Of a DNA stretch of 64,000 nt, positions 10,302 to 20,621 are shown piece after piece; within the stretch, counting starts at the first letter, position 1, and every line of letters begins with the position of its first letter. The notes below the pieces were generated by a model. It saw only the letters and a program-made list of their open reading frames with translations, was not told the origin of the DNA and did no database searches. The stretch covers positions 37,226-101,225 of the forward strand of contig JAETUG010000005.1 in the NCBI GenBank assembly GCA_021768705.1. The letters are read 5' to 3'. This DNA is from Bacillota bacterium. Its GTDB lineage: Bacteria > Bacillota > Clostridia > Lachnospirales > Anaerotignaceae. The translations under genes were made by a program, and so were the position numbers.

Positions 10302-11516
10302 TTACGCACCCAAGAACTGACCTACAAATGTACCGAAATATGTACCTACGACGTAACCCAGTGTACCTACCAGCATAATAGGACCAACCAGTTTTACCCA
10401 GCCTTTGGAGATCGCCATAGCAGCAGCTGTTGTGGGGCCGCCGATACATGCGTTGGAAGCCAGGATACAGTCTTCCAGGTCGAATTTCAGCAGTTTGCCG
10501 AAGATGAAGCAGAACAGCATATTTACCACTACCATGATTGCACAGAATACCAGCAGCAGAGGTGCATTCATGATGATCGCCTTAATGGATGCAGGTGCGC
10601 CGATGGCAAAGAAGAACAGGTAGATCAGGTATGTACCGATTTCCTGAGAACCGGACAGACCTTCCAGAGGTTTGGAGAATACAGTAGCAATGATCATTGT
10701 CAATGTTGTCAGGATCAGGTATTTGTTACCAAACAGACCACCGATCAGGTCGGTTACAACGCCGTTGCCGGAAGGGAATGCCGCAGAAATCACAGACGCA
10801 ATCGCTGTAGAAACGCAAACGATGATTACGCTGATTGCTACATTGATGGCAATATCCATCAGGGAGATGGGTTTTTTGCCCCAGTATGCCGCAGCCTGTG
10901 TTTTTGCTTCTTCGTCAACCCCTCTTGCGTTTACTTCGTCAATGTGGGGATGTGTAAATTTGTTGTAGAAAAATTTGATGCTGGGAATTGCGATCAGTAC
11001 AAAGAAGTACAGAGCCATCAGCAGGTTATCTGCTACAACCGCTGCGGAAGATGTTTCGCCGGGTACTTTAAATGCGTCTACCATTGCCGCAAAGTTTACT
11101 GTACCGCCGATGTAGGAACCTGTCATCATAGCAGCTACGCCTGCCAGATTGTCTACAACGCCGCCCAATGCTTTGTAGCCCAAAATTGCGCCGATGGTCG
11201 TACCAATCGCGCCGATGAAGAACAGGAGCAAGATCTTCCCTGCTTCTCTACCGATCTTGCGGATATCGCAGCTCAGCAGCAGCAGAGGAATTGCCATGGG
11301 TACTACAAACCCCCATATAATGTCGTCAAACCATACGCAGTTTGTAGGGATGATCCCTAAGTTTGTCAGAGCCAATGCGCCCAACAGCGCAACGATGGCC
11401 CCGGAAACTTTAGATGCCCATTTCCATGTCTGTTCTGCATAAATAGAGAATGCAGCCCAGCCACATGTGATAGCCATCAAAGCCCATGTGTTGTCAGCAC
11501 TAATCAATGTGTTCAT
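10302..11516 (-). CDS. DUF819-family integral membrane protein, putative transporter
   Basis: Multiple TM segments; N-terminus MNTLISADNTWALMAITCGWAAFSIYAEQTWKWASKVSGAIVALLGALALTNLGIIPT is DUF819-like. Confidence 0.8.
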   Translation of the reverse strand: MNTLISADNTWALMAITCGWAAFSIYAEQTWKWASKVSGAIVALLGALALTNLGIIPTNCVWFDDIIWGFVVPMAIPLLLLSCDIRKIGREAGKILLLFFIGAIGTTIGAILGYKALGGVVDNLAGVAAMMTGSYIGGTVNFAAMVDAFKVPGETSSAAVVADNLLMALYFFVLIAIPSIKFFYNKFTHPHIDEVNARGVDEEAKTQAAAYWGKKPISLMDIAINVAISVIIVCVSTAIASVISAAFPSGNGVVTDLIGGLFGNKYLILTTLTMIIATVFSKPLEGLSGSQEIGTYLIYLFFFAIGAPASIKAIIMNAPLLLVFCAIMVVVNMLFCFIFGKLLKFDLEDCILASNACIGGPTTAAAMAISKGWVKLVGPIMLVGTLGYVVGTYFGTFVGQFLGA

Positions 11517-11817
11517 AAAATTTCCCTCCTAAATATAAAATTTTTATTGATAAGCCCCGGATATTTTTATAATTGTGATAGATTCATTAGAATAGATAAA
11601 TGAATTCAATATCCTGAACTTATGTCATATATATTAACATTCTCTTAAGATTTCGTCAATTCGCCATTTTGACAAAAAACCTCCCGAATTATGTTGTTTT
11701 TGCACAAATATCAGAACAAATCAAACAAAATTTGACCATCTGGCAGAGTCTTTTGTGCTTATTGCACGTACAAATCCCATCAACTTTTTCATTCAGTATT
11801 TTGAATTTTAATCATAC

Positions 11818-11868
11818 AAAAAAGCGGTAAGCAACCAGAATGAACAGGTTCTTACCGCTTTCTTTTTC
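11818..11868 (-). terminator. Rho-independent terminator of the pyk operon
   Basis: Stem AAGCGGTAAG...CTTACCGCTT flanked by A/T runs. Confidence 0.8.
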
Positions 11869-11870
11869 AT

Positions 11871-13631
11871 TTAATCTTCTTTGGGTATCCCTTTATAAAC
11901 AAAGCCTTTCTCCGCATCCACAGTGATGAGGGAATGGGCAGGAATAAAATCTACTACCTTAGCATTGCAGACGATCACAGGGATATCCAAGGCACTGCCA
12001 GCGATTTCCGCATGACAATCCACATTCTGATCCATAGGGCCTACCACAATGGCTGCGGCTTTCTGGATATAGGGCATAAAGCTACTGTCTGTGGCTGTGG
12101 TCACCAGAATATCACCCTTGTGGAAGGTGCGTTCCACACCATCTCGGGTGGTAATGACTCTGGCTGTGCCGCTGACTTTCTTTGTGCCAACGCCCTTGCC
12201 CTTGCAAAGGACATCTCCCACGATATCCACACGAAGGGTATTGGTTGCACCGCTGAAGCCCAGAGGCATCCCCAGTGCAGATACGACGGTATCGCCGTTT
12301 TTCAGCATACCGCTGCTGACTGCAATCTTCAGAGCCGTATCGAATACGCCGCCCTTGGGCAGCTCCCCATGATACAGCAAAGGCTTACAGCCCCAAATCA
12401 GGTTCATCTGTCTCCACACCCGTTCATCGGATGTGCTTGCCAGCAGGGGGCAGACAGGACGATGCTTGGAGATCATCCTTGCCGTAAAACCGGAACGGGT
12501 AATGGTGGAAATTGCCGCTGTGTTCAGCTCTGCCGCCGCATTGCAGGCTGCTCTGCTGATGGCATTGGTGATATTCACTCTGGCAGGCTCTGTAATGCCC
12601 ACCATTTTGCTGCCGTAATCGATGCTGCTTTCCGTTTTTTTAGCGATGCGTGCCATGGTTTCCACAGCCTCCAGGGGATAAGCACCGGCTGCCGTTTCCC
12701 CGGAAAGCATGATGGCATCACTGCCGTCAAAAATGGCATTGGCAACGTCGTTGGCCTCTGCTCTGGTGGGTCTGGGGCTGTGTACCATGCTTTCCAGCAT
12801 CTGTGTGGCTGTGATGACCGGTTTGCCCCGCATATTGGCTTTGGCAATCAGCCTTTTCTGCACCAGAGGAACTTCTTCCGGCGGGATTTCTACCCCCAAG
12901 TCGCCTCTGGCAACCATGATCCCATCGGAAACCTCCAGAATACTGTCGATATTTTCCACGCCCTCCTGATTTTCAATCTTGGAGATGATATGGATATTTC
13001 CGCCGCCGTTTTCCTCCAGCACCCTGCGGATATTCACAACATCTGCCGCAGAGCGGATGAAGGATGCCGCTACGATATCGAAGCCATTTTCCACGCCAAA
13101 TTTCAAATCTGAAATATCTTTTTCCATCAAAGAAGGCAGATTCACCTTTACCCCGGGCAGATTCACACCCTTCCGAGAGCTGACATTGCCGCCGTTGATG
13201 ACAGTACAGTGGACATCCGTATCTTCAATGCTGTCTACCCTCAATTCGATCAGCCCATCATCAATCAGGACACGGGAGCCCTTCTGCAGGTCCTTCGGCA
13301 AGTCTGCATAGGTCACAGAAACGATCGTTTCATCCCCTTCCACCTCCCTTGTGGTCAGGGTGAACCGTGCATCCTCTTCCAGTCTTATTTTGCCTTCCTT
13401 AAAGGTCTTGATACGGATTTCCGGGCCTTTTGTATCCAAAATCAGAGGGATGGGGGCATTCAGCTCCTCTCTGGCCTGTTTCAATTTCGCAATGGTTTCT
13501 GCATGACTTTCATAGGTTCCATGGGAAAAATTGATTCGTGCGGCATCCAGACCGTTCTCGATCAACTTTTTCATGATCTCTACATCATTCGTAGCAGGGC
13601 CCAACGTGCAGACGATCTTCGTTCTACGCAT
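11871..13631 (-). CDS. pyk: Pyruvate kinase with C-terminal PEP-utiliser (mobile) domain
   Basis: MRRTKIVCTLGPATNDVEIMKKLIENGLDAARINFSHG, MVARGDLGVEIP, TQMLESM, plus extra C-terminal domain VSGTARVITTRDG...GPMDQNVDCHAEIAGSALDIPVIV. Confidence 0.96.
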   Translation of the reverse strand: MRRTKIVCTLGPATNDVEIMKKLIENGLDAARINFSHGTYESHAETIAKLKQAREELNAPIPLILDTKGPEIRIKTFKEGKIRLEEDARFTLTTREVEGDETIVSVTYADLPKDLQKGSRVLIDDGLIELRVDSIEDTDVHCTVINGGNVSSRKGVNLPGVKVNLPSLMEKDISDLKFGVENGFDIVAASFIRSAADVVNIRRVLEENGGGNIHIISKIENQEGVENIDSILEVSDGIMVARGDLGVEIPPEEVPLVQKRLIAKANMRGKPVITATQMLESMVHSPRPTRAEANDVANAIFDGSDAIMLSGETAAGAYPLEAVETMARIAKKTESSIDYGSKMVGITEPARVNITNAISRAACNAAAELNTAAISTITRSGFTARMISKHRPVCPLLASTSDERVWRQMNLIWGCKPLLYHGELPKGGVFDTALKIAVSSGMLKNGDTVVSALGMPLGFSGATNTLRVDIVGDVLCKGKGVGTKKVSGTARVITTRDGVERTFHKGDILVTTATDSSFMPYIQKAAAIVVGPMDQNVDCHAEIAGSALDIPVIVCNAKVVDFIPAHSLITVDAEKGFVYKGIPKED

Positions 13632-13662
13632 AGCTACCTCCTCTTTTCTTCTGTATCTATCC

Positions 13663-14658
13663 TCAAATTGCCAGGATCTTGATGACGTCATAAATTTCCG
13701 GATCCAGAGACTTTTTCATTTCCAGGGATTCGAACAGATCCAGAATTTCATATCTGCCCTTATTATATGCAACGGCAATGTTTTCTTTGCCGTCCAGAAT
13801 GGCTTTTACGGCATGATAGCCCATCATGGAAGCGTGCATACGGTCTGTTGCTGTGGGGCTGCCGCCTCTTTGCAGATGGCCCAAAATGGTGGCTCTGGTC
13901 TGGATCCCTGTGATCTCCTGGATATCCTTCGCCAGCTTCTGGGTGCCGCCTACGCCTTCTGCCACTACAATAAGATTATGGCGTTTCCCGATGCTTCTAT
14001 TCTCCAAAACCTGCTGGATAACTCTGTTGCTGTCAATAACTTCCTTTTCTTCGGGGAACATCACTTCCTCCGCGCCGCCGCACATACCGCACCAAACAGC
14101 GATATAGCCCGCATCTCTGCCCATAACTTCTACAACGGAGCAGCGTTCATGGGAGTTGGAAGTATCCCGCAGCTTATTCAGGGCATCCATACCGGTATTT
14201 ACCGCTGTATCGAAACCGATGGTATATTCTGTGCCGCACATATCCAAGTCGATGGTAGCAGGGATGCCAACACCGTTTACACCACGCTTTACCAGCTCCG
14301 CCAGACCACGGTAGGAACCATCGCCGCCGATCACCACCAGTGCATCCAGCCCCAGAATCTTATAGATCGCAGCTGCTTTATTCAGGCCTTCTTCTGTCAT
14401 CATTTCAGGGCAGCGTGCCGTATGCAGGATCGTACCGCCCAGATTCATCACGTTGGAAACATCCTTACTGTGCATTTCTTTGATCTCGCCGCCGATGAGA
14501 CCTGCATACCCCTTGCGGATGCCTACCACATCAACGCCATGATATTTTGCTGTTCTAACAACAGCACGGATGGCAGCATTCATGCCGGGGGCATCGCCGC
14601 CGCTGGTCAGTACACCGATTTTTTTGATTTTCTTTGTTTCATTCATTTCTGTCATCAT
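13663..14658 (-). CDS. pfkA: ATP-dependent 6-phosphofructokinase
   Basis: KKIGVLTSGGDAPGMNAAIRAVVRTA, GGDGSYRG, GIPATIDLD, GHLQRGGSPTATDR. Confidence 0.95.
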   Translation of the reverse strand: MMTEMNETKKIKKIGVLTSGGDAPGMNAAIRAVVRTAKYHGVDVVGIRKGYAGLIGGEIKEMHSKDVSNVMNLGGTILHTARCPEMMTEEGLNKAAAIYKILGLDALVVIGGDGSYRGLAELVKRGVNGVGIPATIDLDMCGTEYTIGFDTAVNTGMDALNKLRDTSNSHERCSVVEVMGRDAGYIAVWCGMCGGAEEVMFPEEKEVIDSNRVIQQVLENRSIGKRHNLIVVAEGVGGTQKLAKDIQEITGIQTRATILGHLQRGGSPTATDRMHASMMGYHAVKAILDGKENIAVAYNKGRYEILDLFESLEMKKSLDPEIYDVIKILAI

Positions 14659-14744
14659 TCGAAATCCTCCTCAATTTCCCATGAAAAGTGTCTCCTTGAA
14701 AAACTTTCTCCGCTTTTCACGAAAATATTTTTACCCCAATATTT

Positions 14745-14993
14745 TTATTTTCTTTCAATATCCACTTTACCGGCACGGATCACGCCAAACTGGGTATATA
14801 CTTCCGCATTGCCCCGAATCTTCATGGCAGAGGTATTTTCTGTAAACTGAGCGATCAATACTTCGCCCCGATCCAGCTTTTCCGTATGGTGGATCTTTGT
14901 CACCTCGCCCCGGGTCACACCGATGATGTTGACTCCCTTTTCCAAGGCTTTCACGCAGATATAGGAAGTATCTGTCCCTATTTTTTCAGCCAT
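14745..14993 (-). CDS. mtrB: Trp RNA-binding attenuation protein (TRAP/MtrB) homolog
   Basis: MAEKIGTDTSYICVKALEKGVNIIGVTRGEVTKIHHTEKLDRGEVLIAQFTENTSAMKIRGNAEVYT aligns by eye over its length with B. subtilis MtrB, including residues matching K37, K56 and R58. Confidence 0.9.
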   Translation of the reverse strand: MAEKIGTDTSYICVKALEKGVNIIGVTRGEVTKIHHTEKLDRGEVLIAQFTENTSAMKIRGNAEVYTQFGVIRAGKVDIERK

Positions 14994-15016
14994 ACAAATT
15001 CCTCCTCCATACGAAT

Positions 15017-18000
15017 TCAATATTTCAACGCAACGTTTTTTTCGCCAAGGAGCAGCCGCAGCTCTTCGCAGAGCTCCTCTTCCCCTGTGACCCAATTGAT
15101 GCGGTCTGCCTTCATTTTCTGTTTTGTTTTTTCATCATAGATATATACGGGAACATTCCCATGATAGTTTCTCAAAATAGCTGTGATCTGCCCAAAGGGC
15201 ACTTCCTGCCCTGCTGCCAGCTTCAGCCAGACAGATTTGGGCGGTTCTTTTTCTCCCAGTATCAAAGGCTTCACTTCCTGGGCAATGACCTTTCCTTCCC
15301 CATCAGCAGAAACATTGGCTCTGCCTTTGATGAGAAGGACTTCATCCTCCTTCAGAGAAGCAGCGCATTTTTCATAAACCTTCGGGAAAATGATGATCTC
15401 TATGCTCCCCTGGAAATCTTCCAGCGTCACGAAAGCCATTTTATCGTTGTTTCTAGTATATTTCACAGAAATGCCTGCCACCATACCACCAACGATGACC
15501 TTTGTTTCTTCTTCCACCTGCAGGCGGTCTTCGCCTTCTTCTGCCGGCAAAAAATCCAGACTGCTGTGGCTGATCTTTTTTCTCAGCTGCTCCTCATATT
15601 CCGCCAGCGGATGCCCGCTGACATAAATGCCCAGCACTTCTTTTTCCATAGCCAATTTTTCCCGTAATGGATATTCCCGGATGGGCGGCAGTTCATCCTG
15701 CTGTTGGAAGGATTCATCTCCTCCATCCATGTCGAACAGGTTCAGCTGTCCTTCGATATTATTTTTTCTGGCCTGACCAATGCCATCCAGAATACTTTTA
15801 TAAATCACCATATATTGGCTGCGGAAGCCGCCCAAACTATCCATGGCGCCGCCTTTGATGAGGCTTTCGATGCCCCGCTTATTCCATTCGCCGCTTTCCA
15901 TGCGGTTGCAGAAATCCGTCATAGAAGTGAAGGGACCATTTTTTTCCCGTTCCGTTACCAACGCATCCACAGCACCTTTGCCGACATTTTTGATGGCCGC
16001 CAAAGCGAAACGGATTTTGCCGTCGGATACGGAAAACTGTCTGTAGCCCTCGTTGATATCGGGAGGCAAAAGCTGGATACCCATTTTTTTACATTCTTCC
16101 ACATAACCGGAGACCTTCGCCGCATTATCCATGACACTGGTCATCAACGCTGCCATAAATTCCACGGGATAATGGGCTTTCAGCCATGCTGTTTGATAAC
16201 CTACCACTGCATAGCAGGCGGCGTGGCTCTTATTAAAAGCGTATTTGGCGAAGTCTGTCATTTCGTCGAAAATTTTCTCCGCCGCTTCCGCAGGGATGCC
16301 GTTTTTCACACAGCCGGGTACATCCTTGCCGTCACCGTATACGAAATTCTTTCGTTCCTCCGCCATAACGGAAGCCTTTTTCTTACTCATGGCACGGCGC
16401 ACCAGGTCGCTTCGGCCCAGGCTATAGCCTGCCAAGTCCCGCACGATCTGCATGACCTGTTCCTGATAAACGATGCAGCCATAGGTATTTTCCAGAATCG
16501 GCTCCAGCTTCGGATGGGTATACTGCACATTGCCGCCGGCATTTTTCCCCTTGATGTATTTGGGGATAAAATCCATGGGGCCCGGGCGATACAAGGCGAT
16601 ACCGGCGATCATATCTTCCAGGCAACGGGGCTGCAATTCCTTCATAAACTGCTTCATGCCGCCGCTTTCCAGCTGGAACACGCCCTCCGTTTTCCCCTGA
16701 CAGATCATGTCATATACCACAGGGTCATTTTCCGGCAGGTGATCCATATCCAGCTTCACACCATGGATACGCTCGATCTCCTGCACGGCACTTTGGATGA
16801 CCGTCAGGGTACGCAGACCCAAAAAGTCCATTTTCAGCAGCCCCAGTTCTTCCAACAGGGTCATGGTATATTGGGTGTTGACCTGCCCGTCGTTGGCACT
16901 GAGGGGCACATATTCCATAACAGGCTCCCGACAGATGACTACCCCTGCCGCATGGGTAGAGGAATGACGGGGCAGTCCTTCCAAACGCAAAGAGGTGTCA
17001 ATGAGCCGCTTCGTATCTTCTTCCTCTTCATAAGCCTTTCTCAAGTCTGGGTTCATCTTCAGGGCTTTTTCAATGGTAATCCCCAATTCTGTGGGGATCA
17101 TCTTGGAGATACGATCCACATCCGCATAGGGCATTGCCAACGCACGCCCAACGTCCTTGATAGCCGCCCTTGCCGCCAGCGTACCAAAGGTGATGATCTG
17201 GGCAACATTATCCTCCCCATATTTCCGAATGACATAATCAATAACCTCCTGCCGCCGTTCATAGCAGAAGTCGATATCGATATCGGGCATACTCACTCGT
17301 TCCGGATTCAAAAACCGCTCGAAGATCAGGTCATATTTCAAAGGATCGATGGTAGTGATGGAAAGGCAGTAGGAAACCATACTGCCTGCCGCAGAACCAC
17401 GCCCCGGCCCAACGATGATGCCGTTGTCTTTGGCATATTTGATAAAATCCCAAACGATAAGGAAATAATCCACATACCCCATATTTTCAATGGTGGAAAG
17501 CTCGTATTCCAAGCGTTCCTTCCATTCTTCCTTGGGCTCGGGATATTTTTCCGCAAAGCCTTGATAACAAAGCTCTCTTAAATATTCCTTTGCTGTTTTC
17601 CCGTCCGGCACATCGAAACGGGGCAGCTTCAATTCATGGAAGGTAAAGGTCACATTGCAGCGTTCCGCAATTTTTGCCGTATTTTCGCAGGCTTCGGGGG
17701 CAAAGGAAAACAGATCATACATTTCCTCCGGGCTTTTTACATAAAACTGCCCGCCCTCATAGCGCATCCTGTCCTCATCCAGCACTGTTTTCCCCGTCTG
17801 GATGCACAGCAGGATATCATGGGGCTCTGCGTCCTCCTTATAGATATAATGGCTGTCATTGGTGGCGATCAAGGGGATACCCGTTTCTTTGCTCATGCGC
17901 ACCAACGCTTCATTGACGATCTTCTGCTCCCGCATCCCGTGATCCTGCAATTCCAAAAAGTAATTGCCCTCACCGAAAATTTCCAAATGCTCCAAGGCCG

Positions 18001-18496
18001 CTTCCTTGGCCTTTTCATAGGAAACATTCAAAATATTTCTGGGGACTTCCCCTGCAAGGCAGGCACTGGAAGCGATAAGCCCCTTGCTATATTTCCGCAA
18101 AAGCTCCTTATCCACACGGGGCTTATAATAAAATCCCTCCGTAAAGCCATAAGAAACCAACTTGATCAAGTTATGATAGCCTTCGTTATTTTCCGCCAAA
18201 AGCACCAGATGATAATAGCCGCCGCCCTTGCCTTCTTTTTTGAACCGAGAACCTTCCGCCACATAAACCTCACAACCGATAATAGGCTTAATGCCTGCCT
18301 CCAAGGCTGCTTTGTAAAACTCCACCGCGCCATACATGGCACCATGGTCTGTGATGGCGATGCTGTTCATCCCCAGCTCCTTCACCCGCTGCACCAGTTC
18401 CTTGATCTTGGCAGAACCATCCAGCAGGCTATATTCTGTATGGACATGAAGGTGCGTAAAGGGTCTGATTTCCATATTCATTTCATCCTGTTCCAT
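15017..18496 (-). CDS. dnaE: DNA polymerase III alpha subunit DnaE
   Basis: PHP domain FTHLHVHTEYSLLDGSAKI; GPGRGSAAGSMVSYCL; PDIDIDF; SGHPLAEYE; C-terminal OB domain. Confidence 0.97.
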   Translation of the reverse strand: MEQDEMNMEIRPFTHLHVHTEYSLLDGSAKIKELVQRVKELGMNSIAITDHGAMYGAVEFYKAALEAGIKPIIGCEVYVAEGSRFKKEGKGGGYYHLVLLAENNEGYHNLIKLVSYGFTEGFYYKPRVDKELLRKYSKGLIASSACLAGEVPRNILNVSYEKAKEAALEHLEIFGEGNYFLELQDHGMREQKIVNEALVRMSKETGIPLIATNDSHYIYKEDAEPHDILLCIQTGKTVLDEDRMRYEGGQFYVKSPEEMYDLFSFAPEACENTAKIAERCNVTFTFHELKLPRFDVPDGKTAKEYLRELCYQGFAEKYPEPKEEWKERLEYELSTIENMGYVDYFLIVWDFIKYAKDNGIIVGPGRGSAAGSMVSYCLSITTIDPLKYDLIFERFLNPERVSMPDIDIDFCYERRQEVIDYVIRKYGEDNVAQIITFGTLAARAAIKDVGRALAMPYADVDRISKMIPTELGITIEKALKMNPDLRKAYEEEEDTKRLIDTSLRLEGLPRHSSTHAAGVVICREPVMEYVPLSANDGQVNTQYTMTLLEELGLLKMDFLGLRTLTVIQSAVQEIERIHGVKLDMDHLPENDPVVYDMICQGKTEGVFQLESGGMKQFMKELQPRCLEDMIAGIALYRPGPMDFIPKYIKGKNAGGNVQYTHPKLEPILENTYGCIVYQEQVMQIVRDLAGYSLGRSDLVRRAMSKKKASVMAEERKNFVYGDGKDVPGCVKNGIPAEAAEKIFDEMTDFAKYAFNKSHAACYAVVGYQTAWLKAHYPVEFMAALMTSVMDNAAKVSGYVEECKKMGIQLLPPDINEGYRQFSVSDGKIRFALAAIKNVGKGAVDALVTEREKNGPFTSMTDFCNRMESGEWNKRGIESLIKGGAMDSLGGFRSQYMVIYKSILDGIGQARKNNIEGQLNLFDMDGGDESFQQQDELPPIREYPLREKLAMEKEVLGIYVSGHPLAEYEEQLRKKISHSSLDFLPAEEGEDRLQVEEETKVIVGGMVAGISVKYTRNNDKMAFVTLEDFQGSIEIIIFPKVYEKCAASLKEDEVLLIKGRANVSADGEGKVIAQEVKPLILGEKEPPKSVWLKLAAGQEVPFGQITAILRNYHGNVPVYIYDEKTKQKMKADRINWVTGEEELCEELRLLLGEKNVALKY

Positions 18497-18621
18497 ATTG
18501 CGCACCTCCTGCCATATCCTAAAAATTTCGATTCTACACCACGATTTAGTATACCATATTTTCCTTTTCAGCAAAATAACATCCTGCCAAATTCAAGGAA
18601 GTAAAACAGAAAATCAACATG

Positions 18622-18672
18622 AAAAAATCTGCAAATTTTCAGCAAAACGCATAAAAATTGCAGATTTTTTGT
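18622..18672 (-). terminator. Rho-independent terminator after the ABC export operon
   Basis: AAAAAATCTGCAA...TTGCAGATTTTTT inverted repeat. Confidence 0.65.
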
Positions 18673-18710
18673 CCCATCAGGCATATTTTGCCCCATTTAT
18701 AGTTTTATTT

Positions 18711-19916
18711 TTATTCGTATCGAAGGGCTTCCACAGGGTCTTTCCGTGCGGCCTTTCTGGCAGGATAAAGCCCAAAGCCAAGTCCAACCACAGCGGAAAA
18801 AGCCACCGCCAGCCCAACCACTGAGGGCTTCACCACTGCCCCTACGCCAAAGGCCATACCGGCTATGGATACCACAGAAAAGCCCAATGCGGTGCCAATG
18901 ATGCCGCCTGCCGCAGAAATCGCCGCCGCTTCAATCAAAAATTGAATCAGGATATCCTTCGTCTGGGCACCCAACGCTTTTCGAATCCCGATCTCTCTGG
19001 TTCGCTCCGTTACGGAAACCAGCATGATGTTCATAATACCGATACCCCCTACCAAAAGGGAAATGGCGGCGATTGCGCCTACTACCAAAGAGAGAGAGCC
19101 GAGCATACTGTCGATCGCATTCATTTCTTCCATGGCTGAGCTGCCCATAATATTATTGATATCACAGTTCTTCATTCTTGCTACCAGAGCCTTCACCCGA
19201 TCCATGGTCTGCGCCATATCTGCTTCCGTATTCACACAGAAATACAGATCCCAACTGCTGCTGTCCTCGTCCCGTAAAACGCTTTCCGGCACATACGCTG
19301 TCCGCATCCCGCCGCCGCCCAAAAGCTTCATCAGGGCAGAATCCGTGTTTTCATAAACACCGATCACCATCAGTTCCTCTGTCTCCTTTTCGATGGTCAC
19401 TTTCACGATTCGCCCGACTACGTTTTCGGTACCGAAGATTTCTAATGCTGTATCCTTATCCAACACAACATATTTCTTCTTTTCCCGAATATCTCTGTCA
19501 TTCAGCATTCGTCCGTAAATGATTGTCGGGTCCTTTACCGCCGTAGGGTTTTCCGCCAATCCACTCAGAATCAGCTTCTCTTTCTTCCGTCCGGCTATCA
19601 TTTCTGTCTGTTCCGATGATTGAAAGCCCACATAGGTCAGATCATCCCCCAACGCTTCCTTCACTCTGTCTGCTTCTTCTCTGGTAAACAGTTCATTTTC
19701 TGTATAGTAGCCGTCCTCTGTAATGATATAGAGATAGGCCAGTCCTGTCCCTACATTCTCATATTCCTGGGCAAACATACTCCGCATGGTATCCCCCAGA
19801 GAAACGATAGCGATAACAGAGCTGATGCCGATGATCATACCCAGCATCGTCAGGAAGGAACGCATTTTATTGGCACGAATAGAGCCCAGTGCCAGCTTGA
19901 TGTTTTCAAATATCAT
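18711..19916 (-). CDS. ABC transporter permease, MacB/FtsX type
   Basis: IRANKMRSFLTMLGMIIGISSVIAIVSLG; GIMNIMLVSVTERTREIGIRKALGAQ. Confidence 0.93.
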   Translation of the reverse strand: MIFENIKLALGSIRANKMRSFLTMLGMIIGISSVIAIVSLGDTMRSMFAQEYENVGTGLAYLYIITEDGYYTENELFTREEADRVKEALGDDLTYVGFQSSEQTEMIAGRKKEKLILSGLAENPTAVKDPTIIYGRMLNDRDIREKKKYVVLDKDTALEIFGTENVVGRIVKVTIEKETEELMVIGVYENTDSALMKLLGGGGMRTAYVPESVLRDEDSSSWDLYFCVNTEADMAQTMDRVKALVARMKNCDINNIMGSSAMEEMNAIDSMLGSLSLVVGAIAAISLLVGGIGIMNIMLVSVTERTREIGIRKALGAQTKDILIQFLIEAAAISAAGGIIGTALGFSVVSIAGMAFGVGAVVKPSVVGLAVAFSAVVGLGFGLYPARKAARKDPVEALRYE

Positions 19917-20608
19917 CCTTCCTTCACCACCTTCGTATCGCTGATGATCTGTCCATCCTGAAAACGGACGATTCGTTTCGTATATTGGGCAATGTCCTCC
20001 TCATGGGTAACCACAATGACCGTTGCCCCTTCTTCGTTCAGCTTTGTGAAAAATTCCATAATCTCATGGGATGCCCTTGTGTCCAGATTCCCGGTCGGCT
20101 CATCCGCCAGCAGGATTGCAGGGTCATTTGCCAAGGCACGGGCAATGGCTACCCTCTGCTTTTGCCCACCGGAAAGCTCGTTGGGCATGTGGTGGATACG
20201 TTCCCCCAGGCCTACCTTCGTCAGCAGAGCCTCCGCCTTTTGTTTCCGCTTCTCGCCCTTCATGCCTGCGTAAATCATGGGAATCTCCACATTTTTCAAT
20301 GCAGAGGTACGGGGGATCAGCTGGAATGCCTGAAAAACGAAGCCGATCTTTTTATTGCGGATGCGGGAAAGCTCATTTTCCCCCTGGTCCTCAATGCTGA
20401 TGCCATCCAAAAGATAGGTCCCTTCAAACTGCCGGTCCATACATCCTAAAATATTCATCAGCGTAGATTTACCGGAACCGGATTGTCCCATGATGGCGAC
20501 ATATTCTCCCTCCGTGATGGTCAGGTTCACATCCCTGAGGGCGTGTACCTGCACCGCCCCCGTGTCGTAGGTTTTATGTAAATGTTCGATCTTGATGATC
20601 TCCTTCAT
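19913..20608 (-). CDS. ABC transporter ATP-binding protein, MacB/LolD type
   Basis: Walker A GQSGSGKST; LSGGQKQRVAIARAL; LLADEPTGNLD. Confidence 0.95.
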   Translation of the reverse strand: MKEIIKIEHLHKTYDTGAVQVHALRDVNLTITEGEYVAIMGQSGSGKSTLMNILGCMDRQFEGTYLLDGISIEDQGENELSRIRNKKIGFVFQAFQLIPRTSALKNVEIPMIYAGMKGEKRKQKAEALLTKVGLGERIHHMPNELSGGQKQRVAIARALANDPAILLADEPTGNLDTRASHEIMEFFTKLNEEGATVIVVTHEEDIAQYTKRIVRFQDGQIISDTKVVKEG

Positions 20609-20621
20609 ATCCCATCACCCC

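Noticed and set aside
15704-17581. 625-codon plus-strand ORF antisense to dnaE
   Set aside because: Shadow of a highly conserved gene; no domain signature or RBS.
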